Source: Pseudomonas sp. GD03919 | GTDB lineage: Bacteria; Pseudomonadota; Gammaproteobacteria; Pseudomonadales; Pseudomonadaceae | Direction of reading: 5' to 3' | Assembly: GCF_029814935.1 (NCBI RefSeq) | Contig: NZ_CP104582.1 | Coordinates: 930,001 to 994,000 of the forward strand | DNA: 64,000 nucleotides | Shown: one piece after another, positions 52,003 to 61,020 of the stretch | How positions within the stretch are numbered: the stretch's first letter is position 1 | How the letters are laid out: each line of letters begins with the position of its first letter | Program-made: the position numbers and the translations under genes | Notes under the pieces: generated by a model | What the model was told of the DNA's origin: nothing | Databases searched by the model: none | What the model saw: the letters and a program-made list of their open reading frames with translations, nothing else

Positions 52003-52761
52003 ATGGCCATTGCCCTGACCACGCTAGTGGAAGAAGCTGACGCTTTTCTTAATGCGTCGCGAATCAGTGATTACTGCCCCAATGGCCTGCAGGTCGAGGG
52101 TCGCCCGCAGGTCCGCCGCATCGTCAGCGGCGTTACCGCCAGCCAGGCGCTGATCGACGCTGCCATCGAGGCCGAAGCCGATGTGCTGCTGGTGCATCAC
52201 GGCTATTTCTGGAAGGGTGAGAGCCCCTGTATCACTGGCATGAAGCAGCGTCGCCTGAAAGCGCTGCTGGCCAACGACATCAGCCTGCTGGCCTATCACC
52301 TGCCATTGGATGTGCACCCCGAGGTGGGCAACAACGTGCAGCTCGCACGGCTGCTGGGCATCGTCGTCGAAGGGCAGCTGGAGCCGGAAAATCCGCGTAC
52401 CGTTGGCCTCGTCGGCTCGCTGACCGAACCCGTGAGCGCCGTCGATTTCGCCCGCCACGTGCAGCAGGTGCTCGGGCGTGAACCGCTGCTGGTCGAGGGC
52501 GAAGGGCTGATCCGTCGCGTCGGCTGGTGCACCGGTGGTGGGCAGGGCTACATCGATCAGGCGGTAGCGGCCGGGGTCGATCTGTACTTGACCGGTGAAG
52601 CCTCCGAGCAGACCTTCCACAGCGCGCGTGAGAATGGCGTGAGCTTCATCGCTGCCGGTCATCACGCCACCGAGCGCTACGGCGTGCAGGCGCTGGGTGA
52701 GTATCTGGCACGGCGTTTCGCCCTGGAGCATCTGTTCATCGATTGCCCGAACCCGGTGTGA
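52003..52761 (+). CDS. Nif3/YbgI-family dinuclear metal-centre protein
   Basis: This 252-residue protein of the Nif3/DUF34 family forms toroidal hexamers and binds two metal ions; a GTP cyclohydrolase I-like or metal-related role has been proposed but is unsettled. Metal ligands appear in LLVHHGYFWKGE near the N-terminus and in ITAG-type AAGHHATERYGVQAL near the end. It is divergent from algW and upstream of cysD. Confidence 0.88.
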   Translation: MAIALTTLVEEADAFLNASRISDYCPNGLQVEGRPQVRRIVSGVTASQALIDAAIEAEADVLLVHHGYFWKGESPCITGMKQRRLKALLANDISLLAYHLPLDVHPEVGNNVQLARLLGIVVEGQLEPENPRTVGLVGSLTEPVSAVDFARHVQQVLGREPLLVEGEGLIRRVGWCTGGGQGYIDQAVAAGVDLYLTGEASEQTFHSARENGVSFIAAGHHATERYGVQALGEYLARRFALEHLFIDCPNPV

Positions 52762-52836
52762 TTCGCGCTTTCCTCTCGATATAACACTAGAACCTTTCGG
52801 TCTAACCAGCGTCCTGAGTATAAGCAGACGCTGTGT

Positions 52837-52842
52837 TAGAGT
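52837..52842 (+). promoter_or_regulatory. Candidate -10 of the cysD-cysNC promoter
   Basis: TAGAGT lies 52 bases upstream of cysD with a poor -35 (CTGAGT), as expected for an activator-dependent promoter. An imperfect inverted repeat TAGAACC/GGTCTA lies further upstream at about 52789-52805 and could be part of a CysB site. Confidence 0.4.
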
Positions 52843-52893
52843 GCCGGCTCGTCCACGGCCCGCCGGCCCCATAACAGCAAACCGTGAGTAGCC

Positions 52894-53811
52894 ATGCTCG
52901 ACAAATTGACCCATCTGAAGCAGCTGGAGGCGGAAAGCATCCACATCATTCGTGAAGTGGCCGCCGAATTCGACAACCCGGTGATGCTCTATTCCATCGG
53001 CAAGGACTCCGCCGTGATGTTGCATCTGGCGCGCAAGGCCTTCTTCCCTGGCAAGCTGCCGTTCCCGGTGCTGCACGTCGATACCCGCTGGAAGTTCCAG
53101 GAGATGTATCGCTTCCGCGAGAAGATGGTCAGTGAGTATGGCCTGGAGTTGCTGACCCACATCAATCCCGACGGTGTGGCGCAGGACATGAACCCCTTCA
53201 CCTACGGCAGTGCCAAGCACACCGACGTGATGAAGACCGAAGGCCTCAAGCAGGCGCTGGACAAGTACGGCTTCGACGCCGCCTTCGGTGGTGCGCGTCG
53301 TGATGAAGAGAAATCCCGCGCCAAGGAACGCGTGTATTCCTTCCGCGACAGCAAGCACCGCTGGGACCCGAAGAACCAGCGCCCCGAGCTGTGGAGCGTG
53401 TACAACGGCAAGGTCAAGAAGGGCGAGTCGATCCGCGTCTTCCCGCTGTCCAACTGGACCGAGCTGGACATCTGGCAGTACATCTACCTGGAACAGATCC
53501 CGATCGTGCCGCTGTACTTCGCTGCCGAGCGCGAAGTGATCGAGAAGAATGGCACGCTGATCATGATCGACGACGAGCGCATCCTCGAGCACCTGTCGGA
53601 CGATGAGAAAGCCCGTATCCAGAAGAAGATGGTGCGTTTTCGTACCCTCGGCTGCTACCCGCTGACCGGTGCGGTGGAGTCCACCGCCACCACGCTGCCG
53701 GAAATTATCCAGGAGATGCTCCTGACCAAGACCAGCGAACGCCAGGGCCGGGTCATCGACCACGACCAGGCGGGTTCGATGGAAGAGAAGAAACGTCAGG
53801 GCTATTTCTGA
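52894..53811 (+). CDS. cysD: Sulfate adenylyltransferase subunit 2 CysD
   Basis: CysD makes adenosine 5'-phosphosulfate from ATP and sulfate, driven by GTP hydrolysis in CysN. The 305-residue protein has the PP-loop-type [33 protein letters not shown] and [15 protein letters not shown], all CysD signatures. It is followed after 12 bases by the fused cysNC gene. Confidence 0.97.
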   Translation: MLDKLTHLKQLEAESIHIIREVAAEFDNPVMLYSIGKDSAVMLHLARKAFFPGKLPFPVLHVDTRWKFQEMYRFREKMVSEYGLELLTHINPDGVAQDMNPFTYGSAKHTDVMKTEGLKQALDKYGFDAAFGGARRDEEKSRAKERVYSFRDSKHRWDPKNQRPELWSVYNGKVKKGESIRVFPLSNWTELDIWQYIYLEQIPIVPLYFAAEREVIEKNGTLIMIDDERILEHLSDDEKARIQKKMVRFRTLGCYPLTGAVESTATTLPEIIQEMLLTKTSERQGRVIDHDQAGSMEEKKRQGYF

Positions 53812-53823
53812 GGATCGCGCACC

Positions 53824-55719
53824 ATGAGTCACCAATCCGATTTGATCAGCCAGGACATTCTCGCCTACCTGGCCCAGCACGAGCGCAAGGAACTGCTGCG
53901 CTTTCTCACCTGCGGCAACGTCGACGACGGCAAGAGCACGCTGATCGGTCGCCTGCTGCACGACTCCAAGATGATCTACGAAGATCATCTGGAAGCCATC
54001 ACCAAGGATTCCAAGAAGGTCGGCACCACCGGCGATGACATCGACCTGGCACTGCTGGTCGATGGCCTGCAGGCTGAGCGCGAGCAGGGCATCACCATCG
54101 ATGTGGCTTACCGCTATTTCTCTACCGCCAAGCGCAAGTTCATCATCGCCGACACTCCCGGCCATGAGCAGTACACGCGCAACATGGCCACCGGCGCTTC
54201 GACCTGCGACCTGGCGATCATCCTGATCGACGCCCGTTACGGCGTGCAGACCCAGACCCGCCGGCACAGCTTTATCGCCTCGTTGCTGGGCATCAAGCAC
54301 ATCGTCGTCGCCGTCAACAAGATGGATCTGAAGGACTTCGATCAGGGCGTGTTCGAGCAGATCAAGGCCGACTACCTGGCCTTCGCCGAGAAGATCGGCC
54401 TGCGCCCGACCACCCTCGAGTTCGTGCCAATGTCGGCGCTCAAGGGCGACAACGTGGTCAACAAGTCCGAGCGCTCGCCCTGGTACACCGGCCAGTCGCT
54501 GATGGAGATTCTCGAGAGCGTTGAAGTGGCGGGCGACCGCAACTTCGACGACCTGCGCTTCCCGGTGCAGTACGTCAATCGCCCGAACCTGAACTTCCGC
54601 GGCTTCGCCGGCACCCTGGCCAGTGGCATCGTGCGCAAGGGCGATGAAGTCATGGCGCTGCCTTCGGGCAAGACCAGCAAGGTCAAATCCATCGTCACCT
54701 TCGAGGGCGAGCTGGAGCACGCCGGCCCGGGCCAGGCTATTACCCTGACCCTGGAAGACGAGATCGATGTCTCGCGTGGCGACATGCTGGTGCACGCCGA
54801 CAACCGTCCGCAGGTCAGCGACAGCTTCGAGGCCATGCTGGTGTGGTTGGGCGAAGAGCCGATGCTGCCGGGCAAGAAATACGACATCAAACGCGCCACC
54901 AGCTACGTGCCGGGCTCGATCCCTAGCATCGTCCATCGCGTCGACGTGAACACCCTGGAGCAGGGCGCTGCCAGCGAGCTGAAGCTCAACGAGATTGGCC
55001 GGGTCAAGGTCGCCCTGGATGCGCCGATTGCTCTGGATGGCTACGAGTACAACCGCACCACCGGCGCCTTTATCGTCATCGACCGCCTGACCAATGGCAC
55101 CGTCGGCGCCGGCATGATCATCGCCGACCCGGTCGCCCATGGCGGCGGTCAGCATGGCCGCCTGGCCCATGTGTCGACCGAGGAGCGTGCTTCGCGCTTC
55201 GGCCAGCAGCCGGCCACCGTGCTGTTCAGTGGCCTGTCTGGCGCGGGCAAGAGCACCCTTGCCTATGCCGTGGAGCGCAAGCTATTCGACATGGGCCGTG
55301 CCGTGTACGTGCTCGACGGCCAGAACCTGCGCCATGACCTGAACAAGGGCCTGCCGCAGGATCGCGCCGGCCGCGCCGAGAACTGGCGCCGCGCCGCCCA
55401 TGTCGCGCGTCAGTTCAACGAGGCCGGCATGATCGCCCTGGCCGCCTTTGTCGCTCCGGATGCCGAAGGTCGCGAGCAGGCCAAGGCGCTGATCGGTGCC
55501 GAACGCCTGGTTACCGTCTACGTCCAGGCCTCGCCGCAGATCTGCCGCGAGCGTGACCCGCAGGGGCTGTATGCCGCAGGGGGTGACAATATCCCGGGCG
55601 AAAGTTTCCCCTACGACGTGCCGCTGGATGCCGATCTGGTGATCGATACCCAGGCGCAATCGGTCGAAGAGGGCGTCAAGGCGGTGCTGGATCTGCTGCG
55701 CAGTCGCGGCGCGATCTAA
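53824..55719 (+). CDS. cysNC: Bifunctional sulfate adenylyltransferase GTPase / APS kinase CysNC
   Basis: This fusion couples GTP hydrolysis to APS formation and then phosphorylates APS to PAPS. The 631-residue protein has an N-terminal EF-Tu-like GTPase ([17 protein letters not shown] from residue 31, [14 protein letters not shown]) and beta-barrel domains to about 440, then an APS kinase domain from about 455 with Walker [10 protein letters not shown] near 470. Fusion of CysN with CysC is usual in Pseudomonas. A terminator follows within 15 bases. Confidence 0.96.
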   Translation: MSHQSDLISQDILAYLAQHERKELLRFLTCGNVDDGKSTLIGRLLHDSKMIYEDHLEAITKDSKKVGTTGDDIDLALLVDGLQAEREQGITIDVAYRYFSTAKRKFIIADTPGHEQYTRNMATGASTCDLAIILIDARYGVQTQTRRHSFIASLLGIKHIVVAVNKMDLKDFDQGVFEQIKADYLAFAEKIGLRPTTLEFVPMSALKGDNVVNKSERSPWYTGQSLMEILESVEVAGDRNFDDLRFPVQYVNRPNLNFRGFAGTLASGIVRKGDEVMALPSGKTSKVKSIVTFEGELEHAGPGQAITLTLEDEIDVSRGDMLVHADNRPQVSDSFEAMLVWLGEEPMLPGKKYDIKRATSYVPGSIPSIVHRVDVNTLEQGAASELKLNEIGRVKVALDAPIALDGYEYNRTTGAFIVIDRLTNGTVGAGMIIADPVAHGGGQHGRLAHVSTEERASRFGQQPATVLFSGLSGAGKSTLAYAVERKLFDMGRAVYVLDGQNLRHDLNKGLPQDRAGRAENWRRAAHVARQFNEAGMIALAAFVAPDAEGREQAKALIGAERLVTVYVQASPQICRERDPQGLYAAGGDNIPGESFPYDVPLDADLVIDTQAQSVEEGVKAVLDLLRSRGAI

Positions 55720-55733
55720 GCACGTGCACTGCA

Positions 55734-55761
55734 ACGAGCCCCGCCTAGTAGCGGGGCTCGT
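55734..55761 (+). terminator. Terminator after cysNC
   Basis: ACGAGCCCCGC-CTAGTA-GCGGGGCTCGT is an 11-bp perfect stem followed by a short T-containing stretch (CGTTTG). Confidence 0.7.
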
Positions 55762-55780
55762 CGTTTGTGGGGTGCCTGTT

Positions 55781-55839
55781 GTGGGAGCGAATTCATTCGC
55801 GATGGGGTTCACGATGATCGCGAATGGATTCGCTCCTAC
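55781..55839. repeat. GTAGGAGCG palindrome, copy 2
   Basis: GTGGGAGCGAATTCATTCGC and GCGAATGGATTCGCTCCTAC form long complementary arms. Read on the minus strand it starts with GTAGGAGCG. Confidence 0.75.
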
Positions 55840-55869
55840 CGTCCCGCGTAGCCCGCAACCGCGCTCAAT

Positions 55870-55893
55870 AAAAAGCCCCGACATGGCGGGGCT
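55870..55893 (-). terminator. Rho-independent terminator of zapG
   Basis: On the minus strand AGCCCCG-CCATGT-CGGGGCT is followed by a run of T, 21 bases past the zapG stop. Confidence 0.8.
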
Positions 55894-55913
55894 CGGTATT
55901 TCTGGCTGGCGGG

Positions 55914-56345
55914 TTACTTCTTCAACCCGTAGCTCTCGTCCAGCATGCCGGGACCGTCACTCTTTGGCGCATAGTCCTTGGGCATTTCGTAGTTCTTCGG
56001 CGGGGTCAGGCGCTCACGCTTTTCGCCGGCTTCGGTGCTGTTGAGGGTGGCCAGCAGGCGTTGACGGGTCAGTTCGTCCAGGGCCAGGCGGTTGGCACCG
56101 TCGGACAGGTGCTCCTGCACGTCCTGGTAGCTCTGGGTGAGTTTTTTCACCAGGCTGGCGGTGGTGTTGAAGTGGGTGACCACTTCATTCTGGTAGGCCT
56201 CGAAGCGCGCCTGCATTTCATCCATCTGCCGCTGCGTACGGCCCGGTGCAGCATTGGGGGCCAGGCGGGCGAGCACAAAGCCCACGGCGATGCCGACCAC
56301 CAGGGTCAGAGCGGGTATCAACCAGGCTGTAACGGTCTGTTCCAC
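55914..56345 (-). CDS. zapG: Cell-division-associated protein ZapG (YhcB, DUF1043)
   Basis: This 143-residue protein has one N-terminal membrane helix (LIPALTLVVGIAVGFVLARL) and a cytoplasmic coiled coil with the conserved NTTASLVKKLTQSYQDVQEHL and the C-terminal PPKNYEMPKDYA. YhcB/ZapG links envelope growth and division in E. coli. The start codon is GTG at 56345 with AGGAAGGA close upstream. It is divergent from the hydrolase gene. Confidence 0.9.
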   Translation of the reverse strand: MEQTVTAWLIPALTLVVGIAVGFVLARLAPNAAPGRTQRQMDEMQARFEAYQNEVVTHFNTTASLVKKLTQSYQDVQEHLSDGANRLALDELTRQRLLATLNSTEAGEKRERLTPPKNYEMPKDYAPKSDGPGMLDESYGLKK

Positions 56346-56463
56346 GAGTCCTTCCTCTCAAAACGGCTTTGCTTTACGTTAGCGGCTCGAACCTGCGCTG
56401 TATACGTTTACCGCACAGGCAGTTTGCTAGACGAGTCGACCCGTTGCGGGGTCACGGAGTTCA

Positions 56464-57096
56464 GTGTTGCTCAGTCGCGAAACCCCTCTTTTCATTCAAG
56501 GCCCGGTGGGCCAACTCGAAGCCCTGCTGCTGGAAGTGCCTGATGCACGTGGTGTGGCGCTGCTCTGCCATCCCAATCCGGTACAGGGTGGCACCATGCT
56601 CAACAAGGTGGTGAGCACCCTGCAGCGTACGGCGCGTGATTGTGGCTATCACACATTGCGTTTCAATTATCGCGGTGTGGGCGCCAGTGCCGGCAGTCAC
56701 GATATGGGCACTGGCGAAGTGGATGATGCCGAAGCTGTCGCGGTCTGGCTCAGGGAGAAATATCCCAGCCTGCCCATCACGTTGCTGGGCTTTTCCTTCG
56801 GCGGTTTCGTTGCCGCTGCGCTGGGGGCGCGCCTTGAGGCGCAAGGTCAGGTGCCGAGCAAGCTGTTCATGGTGGCGCCGGCAGTGCATCGTCTGACGGC
56901 CGAGACGCCGCCGGCCAGCCAATGCCCGCTGGTGGTGATCCAGCCTGACGCGGACGAGGTGATCGAGGCGCAGGCCGTGTACGACTGGTCGGCCAATCTC
57001 GGGCGTGCCCACGAGCTGCTGAAAGTGGCAGAATGCGGTCACTTTTTTCACGGCAAGCTGACGGACTTGAAGGACATCCTTCTGCCGCGTTTATAA
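56464..57096 (+). CDS. Alpha/beta hydrolase
   Basis: This small 210-residue alpha/beta hydrolase of the serine-aminopeptidase/dienelactone-like group has its nucleophile Ser in LLGFSFGGFVAA, the oxyanion region LCHPNPVQGGTM and the likely catalytic His in AECGHFFHGKL. Asp in IQPDADEVIEA completes a plausible triad. The start is GTG 56464, with CGGAG a few bases upstream. Its substrate is unknown. It lies between zapG and trpS. Confidence 0.85.
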   Translation: MLLSRETPLFIQGPVGQLEALLLEVPDARGVALLCHPNPVQGGTMLNKVVSTLQRTARDCGYHTLRFNYRGVGASAGSHDMGTGEVDDAEAVAVWLREKYPSLPITLLGFSFGGFVAAALGARLEAQGQVPSKLFMVAPAVHRLTAETPPASQCPLVVIQPDADEVIEAQAVYDWSANLGRAHELLKVAECGHFFHGKLTDLKDILLPRL

Positions 57097-57100
57097 AAAA

Positions 57101-57172
57101 CCGTCATTCCCGCGCAGGCGGGAACCCAGAGGGCCGCAGCACCTAGGCTCCCGCCTTCGCGGGAGTGACGGC
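57101..57172. repeat. GTCATTCCCGC inverted repeat upstream of trpS
   Basis: CCGTCATTCCCGCGCAGGCG and the closing arm CGCGGGAGTGACGGC are complementary, with a second inner pair of CCCGCC/GGCGGG modules. It lies directly after the hydrolase stop and a run of A residues, and could end that transcript while heading the trpS leader. Confidence 0.7.
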
Positions 57173-57217
57173 AAATGAAGGCCTACCACGTCATTGCAGC
57201 AAGACAAGCGAATTACT

Positions 57218-58564
57218 ATGACCACCCGTATCCTCACCGGTATCACCACCACCGGCACGCCGCACCTGGGCAACTACGCCGGCGCCATTCGTCCGGCCAT
57301 CGCTGCCAGCCGCGATCCGCAGATGGACTCCTTTTACTTCCTCGCCGACTACCACGCGCTGATCAAGTGCGATGATCCGGCGCGCATTCAGCGTTCACGT
57401 CTGGAAATCGCCGCCACCTGGCTGGCGCTGGGCCTGGACACCGACAAGGCGACCTTCTACCGCCAGTCCGATATTCCCGAGATTCCCGAGCTGTGCTGGC
57501 TGCTGACCTGCGTCGCCGGCAAGGGCCTGCTCAACCGCGCCCACGCCTACAAGGCCTCGGTGGACAAGAACGTCGAAGCCGGTGAAGACCCCGACGCCGG
57601 TGTGACCATGGGGCTGTTCAGCTACCCGGTGCTGATGGCCGCGGACATCCTCATGTTCAACGCGCAGAAGGTGCCGGTCGGCCGTGACCAGATCCAGCAC
57701 GTGGAGATGGCCCGCGACATCGGCCAACGCTTTAACCACCTGTTCGGCAAGGGCAAGGACCTGTTCGTTCTGCCCGAGGTGGTGATCGAGGAAGAAGTGG
57801 CCACGCTGCCCGGCCTCGACGGGCGCAAGATGAGCAAGAGCTACGACAACACCATCCCGCTGTTCGGCACTGCCAAGCAGCTCAAGGACGCCGTGGCGCG
57901 CATTGTCACCGACTCCCGTGCGCCGGGCGAGCCCAAGGACGCCGAAGGCTCGCACCTGTTCACCCTGTACCAGGCCTTTGCCAGCCACGCGCAGCAGGCC
58001 GAGTTCCGCGCCGAGCTGGAAGGCGGCCTGGCCTGGGGCGAGGCGAAGAATCGCCTGTACCAACTGCTCGAAGACACCCTGGGCGAGGCGCGCGAACGCT
58101 ACAACACGCTGATCGCTCGGCCGGCCGATCTTGAGGACATCCTGCTGGCTGGTGCCGCCAAGGCACGCAAGATCGCCACGCCGTTCCTTGGGGAGCTGCG
58201 TGAGGCGGTGGGCTTACGTTCGTTCCGCGAGCAGGTGCAGGTTGCCACTGGCGAGAAGAAGAAAGCCGCCAAGAGCGCACGCTTCGTCAGCTTCCGCGAC
58301 GACGACGGTAGCTTCCGCTTCCGCCTGCTCGACGCCGATGGCGAGCAATTGCTGCTGTCGAAATCCTTCGCCGATGGCAAGTCGGCCGGTATGGTCAACA
58401 AGCGTCTGCAATCCGGCGAGCCGCTGGATGTGCGCGCCGAAGGCCGGGTGTTCTCGGTCTGGGTCGACGGTGAAAGCGTGGCGAGCAGTCCCGAGTTCAC
58501 TGATGGCCAGGCGCTGGAAGATGCCATCGCCCGCCTGCGTGAGGCGCTGGCGCCGCAGGAGTGA
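57218..58564 (+). CDS. trpS: Tryptophanyl-tRNA synthetase with C-terminal extra domain
   Basis: TrpS charges tRNA-Trp. The class I catalytic core has the HIGH-type motif [10 protein letters not shown] at 14-23 and KMSKS at 204-208. At 448 residues it is over 100 longer than the usual bacterial enzyme. The extra part, from about residue 340, follows a basic linker ([11 protein letters not shown]) and contains [20 protein letters not shown] and [20 protein letters not shown], which resemble the YegP/DUF1508 fold. Such long TrpS proteins are, as I recall, normal in Pseudomonas. I placed the start at ATG 57218. A REP element and a terminator follow. Confidence 0.93.
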   Translation: MTTRILTGITTTGTPHLGNYAGAIRPAIAASRDPQMDSFYFLADYHALIKCDDPARIQRSRLEIAATWLALGLDTDKATFYRQSDIPEIPELCWLLTCVAGKGLLNRAHAYKASVDKNVEAGEDPDAGVTMGLFSYPVLMAADILMFNAQKVPVGRDQIQHVEMARDIGQRFNHLFGKGKDLFVLPEVVIEEEVATLPGLDGRKMSKSYDNTIPLFGTAKQLKDAVARIVTDSRAPGEPKDAEGSHLFTLYQAFASHAQQAEFRAELEGGLAWGEAKNRLYQLLEDTLGEARERYNTLIARPADLEDILLAGAAKARKIATPFLGELREAVGLRSFREQVQVATGEKKKAAKSARFVSFRDDDGSFRFRLLDADGEQLLLSKSFADGKSAGMVNKRLQSGEPLDVRAEGRVFSVWVDGESVASSPEFTDGQALEDAIARLREALAPQE

Positions 58565-58565
58565 A

Positions 58566-58626
58566 GTAGCCCGGATGCAATCCGGGGCGAGCATCGCCAG
58601 TATCCCCCGGATTGCATCCGGGCTAC
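58566..58626. repeat. REP palindrome, GTAGCCCGGATGCAATCCGG family, copy 3
   Basis: This 61-base palindrome begins 2 bases after the trpS stop, with arms GTAGCCCGGATGCAATCCGG and CCGGATTGCATCCGGGCTAC, the most symmetrical of the three copies. Confidence 0.9.
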
Positions 58627-58645
58627 GGGCAGATTGCCAAGCAGC

Positions 58646-58677
58646 GGGGGCGTCGCTAAAGTGACGCCCCCGTTTTT
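58646..58677 (+). terminator. Rho-independent terminator of trpS
   Basis: GGGGGCGTC-GCTAAAGT-GACGCCCCC is followed by GTTTTT. Confidence 0.85.
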
Positions 58678-58697
58678 ACTTGCCCGGCTAACGAATC

Positions 58698-59792
58698 ATG
58701 ACCCCTCTCGAGCGTTATCAGGCCGATCTCAAGCGGCCCGACTTCTTCCATGATGCGGCCCAGGAAAATGCCGTCCGCCACTTGCAGCGTCTGTATGACG
58801 ATCTGATCGCGCGTGACCAGGGCAAAACCGGCCTGATGGGCAAGCTGTTCGGCAAGAAGCCGCAAGGGCCGGTGAAGGGCCTGTATTTCTGGGGCGGGGT
58901 GGGGCGTGGCAAGACCTACCTGGTCGACACCTTCTTCGATGCGCTGCCGTTCGAGCAGAAGATGCGTACGCACTTTCACCGCTTCATGAAGCGTGTGCAC
59001 GAGGAAATGAAGACCCTCAAGGGTGAGAAGAACCCGCTGACCATCATCGGCAAGCGTTTCGCCGACGAGGCGCGGGTGATCTGCTTCGACGAGTTCTTCG
59101 TCAGCGACATCACCGACGCGATGATCCTTGCGACCCTGCTGGAGGAGCTGTTCAAGAACGGCGTGTCGCTCGTCGCGACTTCCAACATCGTGCCGGACGG
59201 CCTGTACAAGGACGGTTTGCAGCGCGCACGCTTCCTGCCGGCCATCGCCCTGCTCAAGCAGCACACCGATATCGTCAACGTCGACAGCGGCGTCGACTAT
59301 CGTCTACGTGCGTTGGAACAGGCCGAGCTGTTCCACTTCCCGCTCGGCCCCGAGGCCGATGAGAGCCTGCGCAAGAGCTTCCAGAGCCTACTGCCGGACT
59401 GCACCCATATGGTGGAGAACGAGGCGCTGATGATCGAGAACCGTGCAATCAATGCCGTGCGCGTGTGCGAAGACGTGGCCTGGTTCGAGTTCCGCGAGCT
59501 GTGCGATGGGCCGCGCAGCCAGAACGACTACATCGAACTGGGCAAGATCTTCCACGCGGTGATCCTGGCCAATGTCGAGCAGATGAGCGTGGCCAAGGAT
59601 GACATGGCGCGGCGCTTCATCAACCTGGTGGACGAGTTCTACGACCGTAACGTCAAGCTGATCATCTCCGCCGAAGTTGAGCTCAAGGATCTGTATACCG
59701 GCGGTCGTCTGAGCTTCGAGTTCCAGCGTACGCTGAGCCGTCTGCTGGAGATGCAATCACACGAGTTCCTTTCGCGCCCGCACCGGCCTTGA
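58698..59792 (+). CDS. zapE: Cell division ATPase ZapE
   Basis: ZapE is an AFG1-family ATPase that acts at the Z-ring in late division under stress or low oxygen. The 364-residue protein has Walker A GGVGRGKT at 66-73, Walker B ICFDEFFVSDI and the C-terminal RFINLVDEFYDRNVKLIISA. It stands alone between two terminators. Confidence 0.95.
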   Translation: MTPLERYQADLKRPDFFHDAAQENAVRHLQRLYDDLIARDQGKTGLMGKLFGKKPQGPVKGLYFWGGVGRGKTYLVDTFFDALPFEQKMRTHFHRFMKRVHEEMKTLKGEKNPLTIIGKRFADEARVICFDEFFVSDITDAMILATLLEELFKNGVSLVATSNIVPDGLYKDGLQRARFLPAIALLKQHTDIVNVDSGVDYRLRALEQAELFHFPLGPEADESLRKSFQSLLPDCTHMVENEALMIENRAINAVRVCEDVAWFEFRELCDGPRSQNDYIELGKIFHAVILANVEQMSVAKDDMARRFINLVDEFYDRNVKLIISAEVELKDLYTGGRLSFEFQRTLSRLLEMQSHEFLSRPHRP

Positions 59793-59804
59793 CGGTGCAG
59801 TGAT

Positions 59805-59842
59805 ACGCACAAGGCGACCGGCGAGGTCGCCTTGTGCGTTTC
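59805..59842. terminator. Bidirectional terminator after zapE
   Basis: ACGCACAAGGCGACC and GGTCGCCTTGTGCGT form a perfect 15-bp stem with a five-base loop, followed by TT. It lies between convergent zapE and the GlxA-type gene. Confidence 0.8.
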
Positions 59843-59870
59843 CGGGGTGCAGTCAGCCGGCGCGTTGCGC

Positions 59871-60878
59871 TCAGTCCTGATAGTCCTTCTGTTGGAACTG
59901 CCGGCGATACTGGTTCGGCGACAGCTCGGTGTGCTGGCGGAACAGGCGGGCGAAGAAGCTGGCGTCGTCGTAACCGACTTCGTAGCTGATGGTCTTGATG
60001 CTCTTGCGCGTTGAGGAGAGCAGGCTCTTTGCCGTCTCGATGCGCAGGCGCTGCAGGTAGTGCAGCGGTTTGTCGCCGGTCGCCCCCTGGAAACGGCGCA
60101 TGAAATTGCGAATGCTCATGCCATGTTCGCGCGCCACGTCCTCGAAGCGGAACTTGTCGGCATAGTGCTCCTCCAGCCAATGCTGGATCTGCAGCACGGT
60201 GACGTCCTGATGCAGCTTCTGGCCGCCGAAGCCAATTCGCCCGGGCGTGTAGCTGCGCTGCACTTCGTAGAGAATGTCGCGCGCCACGCCCTGGGCCACG
60301 CCGGCGCCGCAGTAACGCTCGATCAGGTAGATATACAGGTCGCAGGCCGACGTGACGCCCCCCGCGCAATACAGGTTGTCGGCATCGGACAGGTGCTTGT
60401 CCTGATTGAGCAGTACCTTGGGAAAGCGCTCGGCAAACTCGCGGAAGAAGCGCCAGTAGGTGGTCGCTTCCTTGCCGTCGAGAAGGCCGGCTTCGGCCAT
60501 CCAGAATACGCCGCTGGCCTCGCCGCAGATCGCCGCACCGCTGGCGTGCTGGCGCCTGAGCCAGTCCAGTACCTGTGGATAACGGCGGCTGAGGGCATCG
60601 AAGTCGCCCCAGAAGGCCGGCAGGATGATTACATCGCAGCTATCCAGCCCGCCGTCTACCGGCAGGCGTACATTGCTGAAGCTGTTGACTGGCTGGCCAT
60701 CGGGGCTGACCAGGTGGATCTCGAACGGCGGCTCAAGGCCCAGGCCCTGCTGTTTGGCATGGCGAATACCGGCCATGTGGAAGAAGTCCTTGGCCTGCAG
60801 CAGGGTGGAGGCGAACACGCCATCGGTGGCGAGAATACTGACGCGGCGCAAAGTCGTACGCGGCTGTGGGATAACCAT
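59871..60878 (-). CDS. GlxA-family transcriptional regulator (DJ-1/PfpI plus AraC HTH)
   Basis: The 335-residue regulator has an N-terminal DJ-1/PfpI amidotransferase-like domain (about 10-200, with AICGEASGVFWMAEAGLL around the nucleophile-elbow position) and a C-terminal AraC/XylS double helix-turn-helix (FEDVAREHGMSIRNFMRRFQ and IKTISYEVGYDDASFFARLF). Such proteins in Pseudomonas control use of small nitrogen compounds such as arginine, carnitine or glycine betaine; the ligand here is unknown. It is divergent from the acyl-CoA dehydrogenase gene and may control it. Confidence 0.9.
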   Translation of the reverse strand: MVIPQPRTTLRRVSILATDGVFASTLLQAKDFFHMAGIRHAKQQGLGLEPPFEIHLVSPDGQPVNSFSNVRLPVDGGLDSCDVIILPAFWGDFDALSRRYPQVLDWLRRQHASGAAICGEASGVFWMAEAGLLDGKEATTYWRFFREFAERFPKVLLNQDKHLSDADNLYCAGGVTSACDLYIYLIERYCGAGVAQGVARDILYEVQRSYTPGRIGFGGQKLHQDVTVLQIQHWLEEHYADKFRFEDVAREHGMSIRNFMRRFQGATGDKPLHYLQRLRIETAKSLLSSTRKSIKTISYEVGYDDASFFARLFRQHTELSPNQYRRQFQQKDYQD

Positions 60879-60958
60879 AAGTAATTATTCTTGTTCAAGG
60901 CGTAGTGGTCATGCAGCGGCTGGATCGTCTTATTTTTTGGCGCTTGTGTCCAGTGTGA

Positions 60959-60974
60959 CCAAGCGTTTGCTTGG
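60959..60974. promoter_or_regulatory. Possible operator in the divergent regulator/dehydrogenase region
   Basis: CCAAGC-GTTT-GCTTGG is a perfect short inverted repeat midway between the two divergent start codons (60878 and 61021). Its role is a guess. Confidence 0.3.
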
Positions 60975-61020
60975 CTAAAGTCGAAGTCTGCTTTTTCGAC
61001 CATCAGACACAGGTAGCGCC

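Noticed and set aside
52024-55170. 1048-codon open frame on the minus strand opposite the Nif3, cysD and cysNC genes
   Set aside because: It lies wholly opposite three well-recognised genes, has no recognisable domain and a composition typical of antisense frames in GC-rich DNA.
57091-57273. 60-codon minus-strand frame over the trpS leader
   Set aside because: It is mostly the GTCATTCCCGC inverted repeat translated; no ribosome site or family match.
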